Assembly: GCA_945901155.1 (NCBI GenBank)
Contig: CAMDKO010000020.1
Location: forward strand, 1-34,191
DNA: 34,191 nt
Direction: 5' to 3'
DNA from: Pedobacter schmidteae
GTDB lineage: Bacteria; Bacteroidota; Bacteroidia; Sphingobacteriales; Sphingobacteriaceae
This document shows positions 24,035 to 32,510 of the stretch, one piece after another; within the stretch, counting starts at the first letter, position 1; each line of letters starts with the position of its first letter. The position numbers were made by a program, and so were the translations under genes. The notes beneath the pieces are model-generated. The model made no database searches and had not been told where the DNA came from. It saw only the letters and a list, made by a program, of their open reading frames with translations.

Positions 24035-24820
24035 CTATAATGAAGGCGTTTTCCCGCCATCCACAGGTATATTGATGCCATTTATATAAGATGCAGCAGG
24101 GCTTGCAAGAAAAGCAACGGCTGCGGCTACCTCAGCTGCATCGGCAATTCTTCCTGCCGGAATGGTACTGATCATGTCATCTTTTACTGAATCCGTACTT
24201 TTACCCTCTTTTTGTGCGATTGAATTGATCAGAAATTCCAGTCTGCCGGTCATGGTAAATCCTGGTAAGACATTGTTAACAGTAATTCCAAAAGGGCCTA
24301 GTTCTAATGCAAGGGTTTTTGCCCAGCTTGCAACTGCCCCCCGAATGGTATTGGATACTCCCAAACCTTTTAATGGGGTTTTTACCGAGGTAGATATGAT
24401 GTTAATGATCCTACCAAAATGATTTTTCTTCATTCCGGGAACGATTGCTTGAACAAGAATCTGATTGCAAATCAGATGCATATTAAATGCATTGATAAAT
24501 TCATCTGTACCAGCATCTAGAGCTTGGCCACCTGTTGGTCCACCAGTATTATTGATCAGGATATCTACCTCGTTATTGGCAGTATAATTGCCGATTATGC
24601 TTGTAAGAAGTAGTGGATCTGTAAAATCGGCGATTAGAAAATCATGCAACTGACCATTCTTTAAAGGAAGTTCTTGTAAAACCACCCGAAGTTTTTCTTC
24701 GTTTCGTGCAAGTAGAGTAACACTTGCCCCTAAGAGTGCGAGTTCAATAGCTGTGGCCTTTCCTATTCCCTGTGTACTTCCGCATACCAGAGCTCTTTTT
24801 CCTGTCAGATCTAAATTCAT
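24035..24820 (-). CDS. SDR-family protein lacking the catalytic Tyr/Lys
   Basis: This 261-aa short-chain dehydrogenase/reductase fold protein has the NAD(P) motif GSTQGIG at 14-20, the NNTGG motif at 90-94 and the closing NIPVDGG. Catalytic Ser143 is present (INIISTS), but the place of the YxxxK pair, 13 residues later, reads S156-N-T-I-R160. So neither the acid/base Tyr nor the Lys is there. A known subgroup of beta-ketoacyl-reductase-like SDRs with an SNxxR arrangement exists, so this is probably conserved rather than a chance loss. It is co-transcribed with the SMP-30 gene. Either it works by another mechanism or it binds nucleotide without the usual reduction. Confidence 0.88.
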   Translation of the reverse strand: MNLDLTGKRALVCGSTQGIGKATAIELALLGASVTLLARNEEKLRVVLQELPLKNGQLHDFLIADFTDPLLLTSIIGNYTANNEVDILINNTGGPTGGQALDAGTDEFINAFNMHLICNQILVQAIVPGMKKNHFGRIINIISTSVKTPLKGLGVSNTIRGAVASWAKTLALELGPFGITVNNVLPGFTMTGRLEFLINSIAQKEGKSTDSVKDDMISTIPAGRIADAAEVAAAVAFLASPAASYINGINIPVDGGKTPSL

Positions 24821-24987
24821 GTTTAAAAGTATTAAAATTTTGAATTACCACTTTGTTTTTTTTATGAACTAAACTCAAATCCAGGACTATTAAATATTAA
24901 GATCAATTGGCTTTGATATATCAGCAGCAGAGACGGTTTTCAGAGATAAAATGATTTTATATTCAATCCAATTTAGGTGCAAGAAAA

Positions 24988-25155
24988 ATGAACGACCCAT
25001 TAGGGATATTCAATTCTCTAATCATACTTGCTCTTATAAAAATGTCAATTAGAGATCATCTTTTGGCATTACGTGATATCAGGGAAGCAGAACAATTATC
25101 TTTAATAAATACAATTATAAATTTTATTGAATTAAAGAACGAATTGGCAGTTTAG
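24988..25155 (+). CDS. Possible 55-aa small protein
   Basis: A frame from ATG 24988 to TAG 25153-25155, with an aliphatic N-terminal third and a charged helical remainder (DIREAEQLSLINTIINFIEL). The composition is protein-like but nothing is recognised, and there is no clear ribosome-binding signal. It may be a real small gene or a decayed fragment. A 26-codon frame just after it could belong to the same remnant. Confidence 0.3.
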   Translation: MNDPLGIFNSLIILALIKMSIRDHLLALRDIREAEQLSLINTIINFIELKNELAV

Positions 25156-25360
25156 CTATTTAAATGGGTGATCTTATAGCTGCACATTCTGCTTCTTCTA
25201 AATTTTCTTTATTGAAAGACGCTTTGTTAAGAAAAGCGAATTAAAATATCCTACATAAATTTACGCTTGTATTTTGTTTTTTCGATATATTGAGCTCGTT
25301 ATTTTAAATTTTCACAAACATGTTAAATGTGTTGAATGTCAATTTGATATTTGCCGTGCT

Positions 25361-25368
25361 TATGTTTG
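25361..25368 (+). promoter_or_regulatory. Possible -7 box of the S41 protease gene
   Basis: TATGTTTG matches TAnnTTTG, 36 bp before the ATG. TTG triplets upstream lie at 14 or 26 bp, both outside the usual 17-23 bp spacing. Confidence 0.3.
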
Positions 25369-25404
25369 AAATTTGGTAACAAATTGGCTACTATTTAATC
25401 TAAA

Positions 25405-27558
25405 ATGAAGTTAAAATCAGTTAAAGAAATGTTAAAGAGAATATGTCTGGCCATTTTTATTATTGCAGCTTTATCCTGCCAGGCCGATCCACGTGTAAAT
25501 ATTGTGGTATCAGTAAATGACCTGAAGCCTGATATGCAGCAATCAGTAGTTGCTAAGTCGCTGGTTGAACTGATAGAGAATTTTCACTATCAGAAAGTTG
25601 CAGTTAATGATGCTTTTTCATCTGTTGTTTTCGATGAATATTTAAAAGCTTTGGATGGTGGCAGAAGTTATTTTTTACAGAGTGATATTGCTGATTTTGA
25701 GAAATTCCGTCTAACAATGGACGATGATGTACGTAGCGGAGACCTGAGTGTGCCTTTCTATATATTCAATGTTTATCAAAAGCGTTATAATGACCGGGTA
25801 AGCTTTGCGTTGAAAGAGATTGAAAAGAAATTCAGTTTTACTAACAATGATACCTATACCTATGATCGTGAGAAATTACCATGGTTGAAGTCAGAATCTG
25901 AGTCAAATAACCTTTGGTCAAAGCGAATCAAATATGAAATGCTTAATCTTAAAATTACTGGCACAGAAGAAGCAAAGATCAAGGAAACGCTGAAAAAGCG
26001 GTATGAAAACCTAATTTCACAATCTACAAAGTTTAATCAGCAGGATGTTTATCAGATCTTCATGAATTCCTTTACAGGAACTGTAGATCCACATACAAGC
26101 TATTTTGTTCCTAATAAAGCCCAAGAATTCAATGAAGATCTTGCCCGTACATTTGAAGGGATTGGCGCCAGATTACAGTTAGATAATGAAGTAGTGAAGA
26201 TCGCTGAGATCATTCCTGGTGGACCAGCTTTTAAATCAAAAGCCATACAGGCAAACGACCGAATCATTGCTGTGGCACAGGGTAAGGCTGGTGAATTTGT
26301 TGATGTTATTGGCTGGAGACTGGATGTAACGGTTACAAAAATTAAAGGTCCAAAAGGAACAACAGTTCGTTTAAAGGTTATTCCTGCCGGGCAGGAATTA
26401 TCGTCTACTCCTAAAATTGTGGAACTAGTAAGAGATAAAGTTGTTCTTGAAGATCAGTCAGCAAAAAGAACTATCAAAACTATCACATCGGGAGGTAAAT
26501 CATATAAGATTGGAATTATTCAGTTACCTGCATTCTATGCTGATTTTAAAGCGATGCAGGCTGGTGACCCCAACTATAAGAGTACCACGCGTGATGTCAG
26601 ACTTTTACTGGATACCTTAAAGCGCGAAAAGGTTGATGCGGTTGTTCTTGATCTAAGAAGCAATGGTGGAGGGTCTCTTCCTGAAGCGATCAGCCTTACA
26701 GGCTTGTTCATTAAATCTGGTCCGGTTGTACAGGTACGTGATAGAAGGAATGAGATTGAGGTCAGTGAAGATGAGGATGAATCCATTGCATGGACTGGTC
26801 CGCTGGGTGTATTTGTAGATAGATTTAGTGCTTCGGCATCCGAAATATTTGCCGGTGCTATTCAGGATTACGGCCGAGGTGTAATTATCGGTAATCAATC
26901 GTACGGAAAAGGCACTGTTCAGCAGGGAATAGATATGTCAAGGGTTATCAGCACTACGGATAAACTAATGCTTAAGGGTGCACAGACGGTAAATGCTAAA
27001 GGTTCTCAGTCTGATAGTAAAGGTGCAAATATAACCAGAACAAATGCTCCTGAATTTGGTCAAATTAACCTCACCATGGCTAAATTCTATCGTGTGAATG
27101 GCAGCAGTACCCAACATAAAGGAGTAGTGCCTGATATAGAATTCCCAACTGTATTTCCTAAGGATAAATATGGCGAGAGTTCTGAGCCTAGAGCATTATC
27201 ATGGGATACCATTGCGCCAAGCCAGTTCAGCCGCTTAGCCAGCCTTGATGAAGTTAAACGTAAACTTATAGTTTTGCATCAGCAGCGCATGAAAACTTCA
27301 GTTGGTTTTAAAGACCTTCAAGAAGATATTGCTGAGTTTGCAAAGCGTGAAGCTGAAACATCCATTACCCTTAATGAGGCTCAGCTGAAAAAGGAACGCG
27401 ATGAGCAGGAAGCAAAATCTCTACTTCGTGAAAATCAGAAACGTGCAGCAAAAGGTTTGGCACCATTAAAGAAAGGTGAAATAAAACCTAAAGAAGATAT
27501 CGACTTTATTCGTGATGAAGGTCTGCAGATCATAGCAGATTTTATCCAGATACAATAA
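25405..27558 (+). CDS. prc: Carboxy-terminal processing (tail-specific) protease, family S41
   Basis: This 717-aa periplasmic serine protease of the Tsp/Prc group degrades or trims proteins from the C-terminus. The N-terminus has a hydrophobic helix and a possible lipid-attachment Cys25 (AALSCQADPR), so it may be a lipoprotein. Then come an N-terminal helical region, a PDZ domain at about 245-330, the S41 core with Ser477 in RFSASASEIF, Asp488 in QDYG and Lys502 in SYGKGTVQ, and the long C-terminal helical domain of full-length Prc. The length agrees with E. coli Prc (682 aa) plus extension. A second ATG at codon 9 (25429) is a possible start. It is monocistronic and closed by a strong terminator. 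Confidence 0.95.
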   Translation: MKLKSVKEMLKRICLAIFIIAALSCQADPRVNIVVSVNDLKPDMQQSVVAKSLVELIENFHYQKVAVNDAFSSVVFDEYLKALDGGRSYFLQSDIADFEKFRLTMDDDVRSGDLSVPFYIFNVYQKRYNDRVSFALKEIEKKFSFTNNDTYTYDREKLPWLKSESESNNLWSKRIKYEMLNLKITGTEEAKIKETLKKRYENLISQSTKFNQQDVYQIFMNSFTGTVDPHTSYFVPNKAQEFNEDLARTFEGIGARLQLDNEVVKIAEIIPGGPAFKSKAIQANDRIIAVAQGKAGEFVDVIGWRLDVTVTKIKGPKGTTVRLKVIPAGQELSSTPKIVELVRDKVVLEDQSAKRTIKTITSGGKSYKIGIIQLPAFYADFKAMQAGDPNYKSTTRDVRLLLDTLKREKVDAVVLDLRSNGGGSLPEAISLTGLFIKSGPVVQVRDRRNEIEVSEDEDESIAWTGPLGVFVDRFSASASEIFAGAIQDYGRGVIIGNQSYGKGTVQQGIDMSRVISTTDKLMLKGAQTVNAKGSQSDSKGANITRTNAPEFGQINLTMAKFYRVNGSSTQHKGVVPDIEFPTVFPKDKYGESSEPRALSWDTIAPSQFSRLASLDEVKRKLIVLHQQRMKTSVGFKDLQEDIAEFAKREAETSITLNEAQLKKERDEQEAKSLLRENQKRAAKGLAPLKKGEIKPKEDIDFIRDEGLQIIADFIQIQ

Positions 27559-27559
27559 G

Positions 27560-27587
27560 AAAAACCCCGGTTAAGCCGGGGTTTTTT
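27560..27587 (+). terminator. Rho-independent terminator of the S41 protease gene
   Basis: AAAAACCCCGG (27560-27570) pairs with CCGGGGTTTTT (27576-27586), loop TTAAG, with a run of six T. Confidence 0.93.
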
Positions 27588-27700
27588 ATGCAGTATTGTT
27601 TTTTATACAAATAGCTTGATAAGATTAGCTTGGGTCAGCAATTTATTGCCGAAACTTTAGAACAAAGAGTTCCAAAAATGACCCCTGATTATGAAAAGTC

Positions 27701-28633
27701 TTATGACTTTTTCTTTTCCTGAGTATCCATAATGTTAATACTCATCATTTGCTCCATAGTACGTTTCATGCCATCTGAAGAACCATCAAGGAAGATCACG
27801 TTGCCTTTGCCATTTTCAGCAAAATGTTTGATAGCTTCTGTCCACATGGTAAATAATATGACAGATGTGTCAAGATCTGCAGTCTGCATTTCTTTAGCTG
27901 CATGAGTCATACCCTTGGCTACTTCCTCACGGAAAAGTGCAATACCCTGTCCGCGTAATTGCGCTGCTTCACGTTCTGCATTGGCAGCAATTTTTATCGC
28001 ATTTCCATCAGCTTCGGCAGCCTTAGTTTTTGTGATAAGAAGTGCCTGGCCTTCGTTTTCTGCTGCTGCCTTCAGGTTATTGGATGCTACAACACGGCTC
28101 ATTGAAGTAAGGATAACCTCATCAAAAGTAATGTCGTTTACCTGAAGATCCTGTAAGTGGTAACCCCATGTTTCAAGTACGGTATCTAATTGATCTTTTA
28201 CGTGATCAACAATATCCTTTCTGAGACTTAACACTTCTGCTTGTTTTTTGCTCGCCACAAATGCACGGATAGTTCCTTCAATGGTACGAATAAGGGCTTG
28301 CATCAGGTTTTGCTCATTAATAAATTTAAAGGCCACATTTTTTATAGTTTCTTCATCAGGATTATTCACTGAATAAAGCACCATGGCTTTGAAATAAACA
28401 TTTGCTTGGTCAATGGTTACTGCCTGGAATTCAAGCTCCACTGCACGATTCTGAATAGATACTCGTGAGTGAATAACTTCAATCAAAGGAATTTTTAAAC
28501 TCAATCCCGGTTTCAGAAGCCTTCGGTATTTCCCAAAAATAGTTATGACCCCTATGGTGCCTTGTTTAACAGTCACAAATGAGCTGAACAAAATGACTAC
28601 CCCTAAGAATAATATAATATAGGTTGTGTACAT
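27701..28633 (-). CDS. SPFH/band-7 membrane protein (stomatin/QmcA-like)
   Basis: This 310-aa protein of the SPFH (stomatin/prohibitin/flotillin) superfamily has a single N-terminal membrane helix (about 4-22), the band-7 domain (VKQGTIGVITIFGKYRR onward, to about 200) and an Ala/Glu/Lys-rich coiled-coil segment (about 185-240). Such proteins form ring-like oligomers in membranes and often guard or modulate proteases such as FtsH. The length is like QmcA. No NfeD-type partner is adjacent. A small hairpin, AAAAGTC-ttat-GACTTTT, at 27694-27711 overlaps the stop codon. Confidence 0.92.
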   Translation of the reverse strand: MYTTYIILFLGVVILFSSFVTVKQGTIGVITIFGKYRRLLKPGLSLKIPLIEVIHSRVSIQNRAVELEFQAVTIDQANVYFKAMVLYSVNNPDEETIKNVAFKFINEQNLMQALIRTIEGTIRAFVASKKQAEVLSLRKDIVDHVKDQLDTVLETWGYHLQDLQVNDITFDEVILTSMSRVVASNNLKAAAENEGQALLITKTKAAEADGNAIKIAANAEREAAQLRGQGIALFREEVAKGMTHAAKEMQTADLDTSVILFTMWTEAIKHFAENGKGNVIFLDGSSDGMKRTMEQMMSINIMDTQEKKKS

Positions 28634-28853
28634 GGATTTAGATTTACTTGATGAAATTTATTGAAGATAGTAAAGAATTTTCTTAGTTATTAAAACTGTT
28701 AATTGAAATACCAGAAATTAAAAAGATAAAAGATTAGTAAACTTTGTTGGCTTTCAATTTATACACTTATTGTGAGAGTATCAGGAAAAGAATTTTTGGA
28801 TCAGTACTAAAGTATTAAGTACAGCGCTTTCCTTGTTTAGAATATTTGTAGTT

Positions 28854-29399
28854 CTAGTCTCTGAGTGAAGCAAGTAGTCTGCCTCCTTTGTAATAATATC
28901 TTCTCCAATAGTCTTCATCCAAATCACTGATCATTACTCCTTTACTGCTAGAAGCATGTGCAAATTTATTATTACCTATGTAAACACCCATGTGAGTAAT
29001 TGAACGGCTACCTATTTTAAAGAAAACCAGATCACCCTCTTTCAGCTCATCTTTGCTGATTGGGTTAACCATGCTGAATATATTTCTAGAGTTATTCCCA
29101 ATTAGAGTACTAAATACTTTATTGTATAATTCAAATGCAAAGCCTGAACAATCAATTCCTTTTTTTGTTTCTCCTCCTAAGCGGTAAGGAGTTCCTATCC
29201 AATCATAAACGAACTGATAAAGCTTTAAGTTTGATGTAGCAGAAAGTGCAACTCCCATAATTTGAGAGAAGTATTCAGAGGCCAGATTATCAGGATCCTC
29301 AATTTTATCTGTAGGTTTTTGATCCTTAATAACGGTTTGTGCCTGTACAGACACGAAAGAAATCATAAGTAGCAGCGCTACAATTACTTTTTTCCCCAT
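28854..29399 (-). CDS. Exported NlpC/P60 cysteine peptidase
   Basis: This 181-aa C40-family cell-wall peptidase has a signal peptide (1-20), a short linker and the catalytic domain. Cys84 is in GIDCSGF, His136 in SITHMGVYIG and His148 in FAHASS, the complete C-H-H set. The minimal size and lack of SH3 domains resemble the Spr/NlpC type that cuts the D-Ala-mDAP cross-link. It carries a good Bacteroidota promoter upstream (29477-29507) and a small leader hairpin, ATAGTTTT-AAAACTAT (29418-29440). No partner gene is adjacent. Confidence 0.93.
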   Translation of the reverse strand: MGKKVIVALLLMISFVSVQAQTVIKDQKPTDKIEDPDNLASEYFSQIMGVALSATSNLKLYQFVYDWIGTPYRLGGETKKGIDCSGFAFELYNKVFSTLIGNNSRNIFSMVNPISKDELKEGDLVFFKIGSRSITHMGVYIGNNKFAHASSSKGVMISDLDEDYWRRYYYKGGRLLASLRD

Positions 29400-29476
29400 T
29401 TTTAATTGGTTTTGTTCATAGTTTTTAAAGTCAAAACTATCAACGTATTCATACTCTTTATAGTTTCAGAATAGTA

Positions 29477-29507
29477 CAAAGGTAAGACATTTTCTCTTTT
29501 TAAACAA
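29477..29507 (-). promoter_or_regulatory. Bacteroidota-type promoter of the NlpC/P60 gene
   Basis: On the minus strand, TTG (29507-29505) is followed after exactly 20 bp by TACCTTTG (29484-29477), matching the TTG-N17-23-TAnnTTTG consensus. Transcription would start near 29470, giving a leader of about 70 nt. Confidence 0.6.
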
Positions 29508-29622
29508 GTTGAATTGCTTTACTGACATTTGAACAACATATTAAAGAAGTAATATGACTAGAAAATAAGGATAAATAGTGCAAACAAAACACTTGGCTAT
29601 TCTTTTTTTAGGAAGATATGGT

Positions 29623-29630
29623 TAGATTTG
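29623..29630 (+). promoter_or_regulatory. Possible -7 box of pdhA
   Basis: TAGATTTG matches TAnnTTTG, 44 bp before the chosen pdhA start. The nearest upstream TTG is 27 bp away, longer than usual. Because the box lies inside the longer open frame, it supports the downstream start at 29675. Confidence 0.35.
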
Positions 29631-29674
29631 TCGTCCTTGAAAGGACTAAACGAGATTTATACATACTATTACGA

Positions 29675-30670
29675 ATGAGTTCAATAGAAATTACGAAAGA
29701 AACCTATCTTCAGTGGTACGAATCAATGCTTTTGATGCGCAAATTTGAAGAGAAAGCAGGACAACTTTATGGTCAGCAAAAGATCAGAGGATTTTGTCAC
29801 CTGTATATCGGACAAGAAGCAGTAATGGCTGGCGCAATGTCAGTTTTAAGACCTGAAGATTCTATGATCACTGCTTATCGCGATCACGCGCATGCATTGG
29901 CTAAAGGTATGGGTGCTAATGAAGTTATGGCAGAATTGTATGGAAAAGCTACTGGATGTTCAAAAGGTAAAGGTGGTTCGATGCACATGTTCAGCAAAGA
30001 AAAGAAATTTTTCGGTGGGCATGGTATAGTAGGTGGACAGATTCCTTTGGGTGCTGGGATTGCCTTTGCAGAGCAATACAACGGAACCGACAATGTTTGT
30101 GTTTGTTATATGGGTGATGGTGCTGTTCGTCAGGGAGCACTGAATGAAACCTTTAATATGGCGATGTTGTGGAAGTTGCCTGTAATTTTTGTTTGCGAAA
30201 ACAATGGTTATGCAATGGGAACATCTGTGGCTCGTACTACCAATATGGTGGATATTTATAAAATCGGACTTGGTTTTGATATGCCATGTGCTCCGGTTGA
30301 TGGTATGGATCCGGTTGCTGTTCACAATGCAATGGACGAAGCAGTTCAAAGAGCAAGAAGAGGAGATGGCCCTACATTTTTAGAAGCTAGAACTTACCGT
30401 TTTAAAGGGCATTCAATGTCTGATCCAGCTAAATACCGTACAAAAGAAGAAGTTGAAGTTTATAAGGCAAAAGATCCTATTGAGGTTGTTAAAGCTACAA
30501 TAGAAGATAAAAAATATGCAGATGAAGCTTGGTTTGAGCAAATCAATAATAAAATAAAAGCGATTGTTGATGAATCGGTTAAATTCTCTGAAGAATCACC
30601 ATGGCCAGATTCATCCGAATTATATAATGATGTGTATGTTCAATCTGACTATCCATATATCCGCGACTAA
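29675..30670 (+). CDS. pdhA: Pyruvate dehydrogenase E1 component, alpha subunit
   Basis: This 331-aa thiamine-diphosphate enzyme decarboxylates pyruvate in the pyruvate dehydrogenase complex. The ThDP/Mg motif runs from GDGA (147-150) to ENN (175-177), and the IGQEAVMAG (45-53) and GHSMSDPAKYRT phosphorylation-loop-type segments are conserved. The open frame extends 19 codons further upstream (to 29618), but MSSIEITKETYLQWY from the ATG at 29675 gives the usual family length and start, and a promoter-like box lies in the extension. The E2 gene follows after 35 bp. The beta subunit gene is not next to it, so E1-beta must be encoded elsewhere, as is common in Bacteroidota. Confidence 0.97.
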   Translation: MSSIEITKETYLQWYESMLLMRKFEEKAGQLYGQQKIRGFCHLYIGQEAVMAGAMSVLRPEDSMITAYRDHAHALAKGMGANEVMAELYGKATGCSKGKGGSMHMFSKEKKFFGGHGIVGGQIPLGAGIAFAEQYNGTDNVCVCYMGDGAVRQGALNETFNMAMLWKLPVIFVCENNGYAMGTSVARTTNMVDIYKIGLGFDMPCAPVDGMDPVAVHNAMDEAVQRARRGDGPTFLEARTYRFKGHSMSDPAKYRTKEEVEVYKAKDPIEVVKATIEDKKYADEAWFEQINNKIKAIVDESVKFSEESPWPDSSELYNDVYVQSDYPYIRD

Positions 30671-30705
30671 TCAAAACTTTTATACAATACTAATCTGTAA
30701 TAATA

Positions 30706-32355
30706 ATGGCTGAAGTAGTTAAAATGCCTAAGATGAGCGATACGATGACAGAGGGTGTTATCGCAAAGTGGCATAAAAAAGTTGGTGATAAAATTAGTTC
30801 AGGTGAACTGGTTGCTGAAATCGAAACAGACAAAGCCACTATGGACTTTGAGTCTTTCCAGGAAGGTACGTTATTATACATAGGTGCTCAAGAGGGTGAA
30901 GCAGCCCCAGTTGATTCTGTTATTGCTATTTTGGGCCAAGCAGGTGAAGATTTTCAGTCACTATTAAGCGGAGCAAGTACTCCAGTAGCAAGTGCTCCAG
31001 AAGCGAAATCAGCTGAAAGTAAACCTGCTGAAGTTGTTGTAGCAACAGAAGAAGTTTCAGGCAATAGCGATGCTGATGCAGAAGCAATGGGTGCTACGAT
31101 TATTCGCATGCCGCTTTTAAGTGATACGATGACTGAAGGTGTTATTGCAGCATGGCATAAAAAAGTAGGTGATAAAGTAAAAAGTGATGATTCCCTTGCT
31201 GATGTAGAAACAGATAAGGCTACAATGGAAGTGATCGGCTATGCCGATGGTACTCTGTTGTATGTTGGTGTTGAAAAAGGACAGGCTGCAAAAGTTAATG
31301 ATATCATTGCCATAGTAGGTAAAGAAGGTACGGATGTTTCTGCCTTGCTTAAGTCTGGCTCAAAGCCAAAAGCTGTTGCTGTTGTGGCAGCAGTTGAAAA
31401 ACCTGCAGCAGCTGCAGTAGTTGAATCAGTGCAAGTAGTTCATACTGATTCTGATTCATCTTCCCGTTTGAAGGCATCTCCGCTGGCTCGTAAAATTGCT
31501 AAGGATAAAGGTATAGATCTGGCTCAGGTAAAGGGAAGTGCAGAAGGTGGAAGGATTGTTAAAAAAGATATTGAAGGATTTACTCCTTCAGCTGTAAAAT
31601 CTATAGCAGCTGCTCCTGCAGAATCAAAAGCTGCCGAAGTTGCTGCATTACCGGTTCCCCAATTTACCGGTGTAGAAAAATATACCGAGAAGCCAGTTTC
31701 TCAAATGCGTAAGGTTATTGCCAAGCGTCTTTCTGAAAGTTTGTTTACCGCTCCTCATTTTTATCTGACTATGTCTATTGATATGGATAGTGCAATGCTG
31801 GCCCGTACCAAGATCAATGAATTTGCTTCAGTGAAGATCTCATTTAATGATATCGTACTAAAGGCAGTTGCAGTTGCGCTAAAACAACATCCAAATATTA
31901 ATTCTTCCTGGTTGGAAGATAAGATTCGTTATAACGAGCATGTTAATATAGGCGTTGCAGTTGCAGTAGAAGATGGCTTGCTAGTTCCAGTAGTTCGTTT
32001 TGCTGATGGAAAATCACTTTCTCATATTTCTGCAGAAGTAAAAGATTTTGCACTGCGTGCAAAAACAAAAAAATTACAGCCTCAAGACTGGGAAGGTTCT
32101 ACATTCACTATTTCAAATCTGGGAATGTTTGGTATTGATGAATTTACTGCTATTATTAATCCACCGGATGCCTGTATTTTGGCAGTAGGTGGAATACAGC
32201 AGGTTCCGGTTGTTAAGAATGGTGCTGTTGTACCTGGCAATGTAATGAAGGTTACATTAAGCTGCGATCACCGTGTTGTTGATGGTGCTACCGGATCAGC
32301 ATTTTTGCAAACATTGAAAGCTTTACTGGAGGAGCCGGTGAGGTTGCTGGTGTAA
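30706..32355 (+). CDS. pdhC: Pyruvate dehydrogenase E2, dihydrolipoamide acetyltransferase (two lipoyl domains)
   Basis: This 549-aa core of the pyruvate dehydrogenase complex transfers the acetyl group to CoA. Two lipoyl domains are visible (1-80 and about 132-210), with lipoyl-lysines Lys43 and Lys171 in ETDKATMDF and ETDKATMEV. Then come Ala/Pro/Val-rich linkers, a peripheral-subunit-binding domain (about 255-291, KASPLARKIAKDKGIDL), and the catalytic domain with His522 and Asp526 in DHRVVDG. The two lipoyl domains are near copies, which points to an internal duplication. It is co-directional with pdhA, 35 bp away. Confidence 0.97.
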   Translation: MAEVVKMPKMSDTMTEGVIAKWHKKVGDKISSGELVAEIETDKATMDFESFQEGTLLYIGAQEGEAAPVDSVIAILGQAGEDFQSLLSGASTPVASAPEAKSAESKPAEVVVATEEVSGNSDADAEAMGATIIRMPLLSDTMTEGVIAAWHKKVGDKVKSDDSLADVETDKATMEVIGYADGTLLYVGVEKGQAAKVNDIIAIVGKEGTDVSALLKSGSKPKAVAVVAAVEKPAAAAVVESVQVVHTDSDSSSRLKASPLARKIAKDKGIDLAQVKGSAEGGRIVKKDIEGFTPSAVKSIAAAPAESKAAEVAALPVPQFTGVEKYTEKPVSQMRKVIAKRLSESLFTAPHFYLTMSIDMDSAMLARTKINEFASVKISFNDIVLKAVAVALKQHPNINSSWLEDKIRYNEHVNIGVAVAVEDGLLVPVVRFADGKSLSHISAEVKDFALRAKTKKLQPQDWEGSTFTISNLGMFGIDEFTAIINPPDACILAVGGIQQVPVVKNGAVVPGNVMKVTLSCDHRVVDGATGSAFLQTLKALLEEPVRLLV

Positions 32356-32361
32356 GGAAGC

Positions 32362-32466
32362 AAAAAGTAGGAAGCCTGAAGCAAAAAGTACGAAGCCTGA
32401 AGTATGAGGTATGAGGAAGGGAGGTAAAAAGTACGAAGCCTGAAGTATGAGGAAGGGAGGTAAAAA
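32362..32466 (+). repeat. Tandem repeat after the E2 gene
   Basis: Three imperfect units begin AAAAAGTAsGAAGCCTGAAG (at 32362, 32383 and 32426), the last two extended with TATGAGGAAGGGAGGT. An inverted 14-base piece (ATGAGGTATGAGGA at 32404-32417, its complement at 32501-32514) lies before the next gene. The frames reading through it are artefacts of the repeat. Confidence 0.85.
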
Positions 32467-32510
32467 AATTTACTATTACAAGAAATTTGTATCTTATTAA
32501 TCCTCATACC

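Larger units (their letters stand above)
24821..25404. other. 584-bp intergenic region
   Basis: AT-rich DNA between the divergent SDR operon and the S41 protease. It holds two short frames (24988-25155, 55 codons; 25164-25244, 26 codons) and a -7-like box before the protease. I see no RNA gene, repeat or terminator. Confidence 0.5.

Noticed and set aside
27694-27711. AAAAGTC-ttat-GACTTTT hairpin as a terminator of the SPFH gene
   Set aside because: It overlaps the stop codon, and on the minus strand it is not followed by a T-run.
29618-29674. 19-codon upstream extension of pdhA
   Set aside because: It makes the protein longer than the family and includes a -7-like promoter box. The ATG at 29675 fits better.
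32268-32507. 79-codon frame with repeated LPSSY/ASYFLL segments
   Set aside because: The repetition simply translates the tandem DNA repeat, and half of the frame lies antisense to the E2 gene.
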